Under the pieces are notes generated by a model that worked only from the letters and a program-made list of their open reading frames with translations, was not told the origin of the DNA and searched no databases. The translations under genes and the position numbers were made by a program. Below are positions 13,862 through 14,386 of a stretch of 14,386 bases of DNA, in pieces. Every line of letters begins with the position of its first letter. Position 1 is the first letter of the stretch. The DNA comes from CAYUNA01 sp047629355 (GTDB taxonomy: Bacteria; Bacteroidota; Bacteroidia; Chitinophagales; Saprospiraceae). The DNA is taken from assembly GCA_047629355.1 (NCBI GenBank), contig JBLHWU010000171.1:1-14386 (forward strand), in the 5' to 3' direction.

Positions 13862-14386
13862 CTATACCTGAAATTTCAACCCATCAAATGCAATCGCCAC
13901 ATCTTCCGGCAGCAATTTTGAGACCTCTTCATGCAAACCCATCACATGACTCAAATGCGTTAAATAAGTTTGTTTCGCGCCTACTTTCTTAGCAAAAGCC
14001 AGTGATTCTTCTAGCGTCATGTGCGAAAAATGTTCGCGCTGCTGTAAAGAATCAATCACGATAGTTTTTACGCCTTTTAGCTTATCAAATTCTTTGTCAG
14101 CCACTGTTTTCATATCTGTCAAATAAGCAAAATTACCAATTCTAAAACCTAAAATTGGCAGTCTTCCATGCATGATTTCAATAGGAATAATTTTAATACC
14201 CTTAATTTCAAACGGTGTATTTTTATCAATCGTTTTTAATTCTAATAAGGGCGCGCCTGGATAAGGGTTTTTAACAAAAGCATAACCAAAGCGATTTTTC
14301 AAATCTTGTTGAACTCTTTCGACGGCATACAAGGGCATATTTTGTCGCGTCCGAAAATTAATTGGGCGCACATCATCTACACCAAC
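13862..14386 (-). CDS. MBL-fold metallo-hydrolase, PhnP-like, cut by the right edge
   Basis: The visible 174 residues are the C-terminal part of a metallo-beta-lactamase-fold phosphodiesterase-like enzyme. The frame is open to the window edge and its first residues are VGVDDVRPINFR. In this family that segment directly follows the HxHxDH metal-binding motif, which must lie to the right of the window. The GTG at 14371 therefore is not the true start. Further metal and active-site markers are IMHGRLPILGFRIG (His of the third motif), AYLTDMK (Asp ligand) and YLTHLSHVMG near the end. PhnP acts on cyclic ribosyl phosphates, but relatives hydrolyse many phosphodiesters, so the substrate is open. 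The mobA-like gene follows after 78 bases on the same strand. Confidence 0.9.
   Translation of the reverse strand, partial: VGVDDVRPINFRTRQNMPLYAVERVQQDLKNRFGYAFVKNPYPGAPLLELKTIDKNTPFEIKGIKIIPIEIMHGRLPILGFRIGNFAYLTDMKTVADKEFDKLKGVKTIVIDSLQQREHFSHMTLEESLAFAKKVGAKQTYLTHLSHVMGLHEEVSKLLPEDVAIAFDGLKFQV

Noticed and set aside
1..14386. CRISPR array, tRNA, rRNA, transposase or prophage genes
   Set aside because: No evenly spaced identical repeats with variable spacers, no cloverleaf and no mobile-element protein were found on either strand.

Overview
The window looks like chromosomal DNA from an AT-rich, aerobic member of the Bacteroidota. Support for this: genes without clear Shine-Dalgarno sites, promoter-like TAnnTTTG boxes (the Bacteroidota primary sigma-factor -7 element) ahead of several first genes, a heme A synthase implying an aa3-type terminal oxidase, and a gene set typical of that phylum (DUF58, a SWIM-SNF2 helicase, a PhnP-like MBL protein). 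I cannot name a genus. There is no transposase, integrase, phage gene, CRISPR array, tRNA or rRNA gene.

Layout. 1-537 (-): a lipoprotein-like gene broken by two one-base frameshifts and running off the left edge. 618-1295 (-): a SRAP/YedK DNA-protein crosslinking enzyme. 1296-2138: a long AT-rich gap with DnaA-box-like motifs and hairpins. 2139-3311 (+): heme A synthase (ctaA/COX15). 3312-3724: a second AT-rich gap with similar motifs, a 20-bp perfect palindrome and two promoter-like boxes. 3725-4501 (+): an alpha/beta hydrolase. 4525-4569: a strong terminator shared by converging genes. From 4595 to the right edge every gene lies on the minus strand. In transcription order (right to left) these are a PhnP-like MBL hydrolase (cut by the right edge), a MobA-like nucleotidyltransferase with an N-terminal P-loop-like domain, a 1175-residue SWIM-SNF2 helicase, an NADPH-dependent FMN reductase, a lipoprotein, a 228-residue orphan protein, a small four-helix membrane protein, a DUF58 protein and a small membrane protein with a PH-like tail.

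The protein-coding content is mostly ordinary housekeeping and accessory metabolism, and I see no convincing new multi-gene system. The unusual signal is in the gaps between the minus-strand genes. Several are filled by different structured or periodic elements: a 44-bp-stem inverted repeat built from 7-bp units (5074-5165), a nonamer tandem repeat (6041-6085), REP-like short hairpins in inverted orientation on both sides of one gene (6337-6361 and 6841-6895), an 86-bp nested palindrome (8452-8537) and a second 7-bp-periodic element (9067-9101). None of the hairpins has the U-tract of an intrinsic terminator in the direction of transcription, so they look more like repetitive palindromic elements. 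The two gaps around ctaA share motifs with each other and could be part of a replication origin or a common regulatory region; this is unproven.

Three start codons matter for readers. The genes at 6360-6833, 7689-8432 and 12635-13783 can each be extended upstream in frame, but the extensions translate hairpin or promoter DNA and are rejected here.
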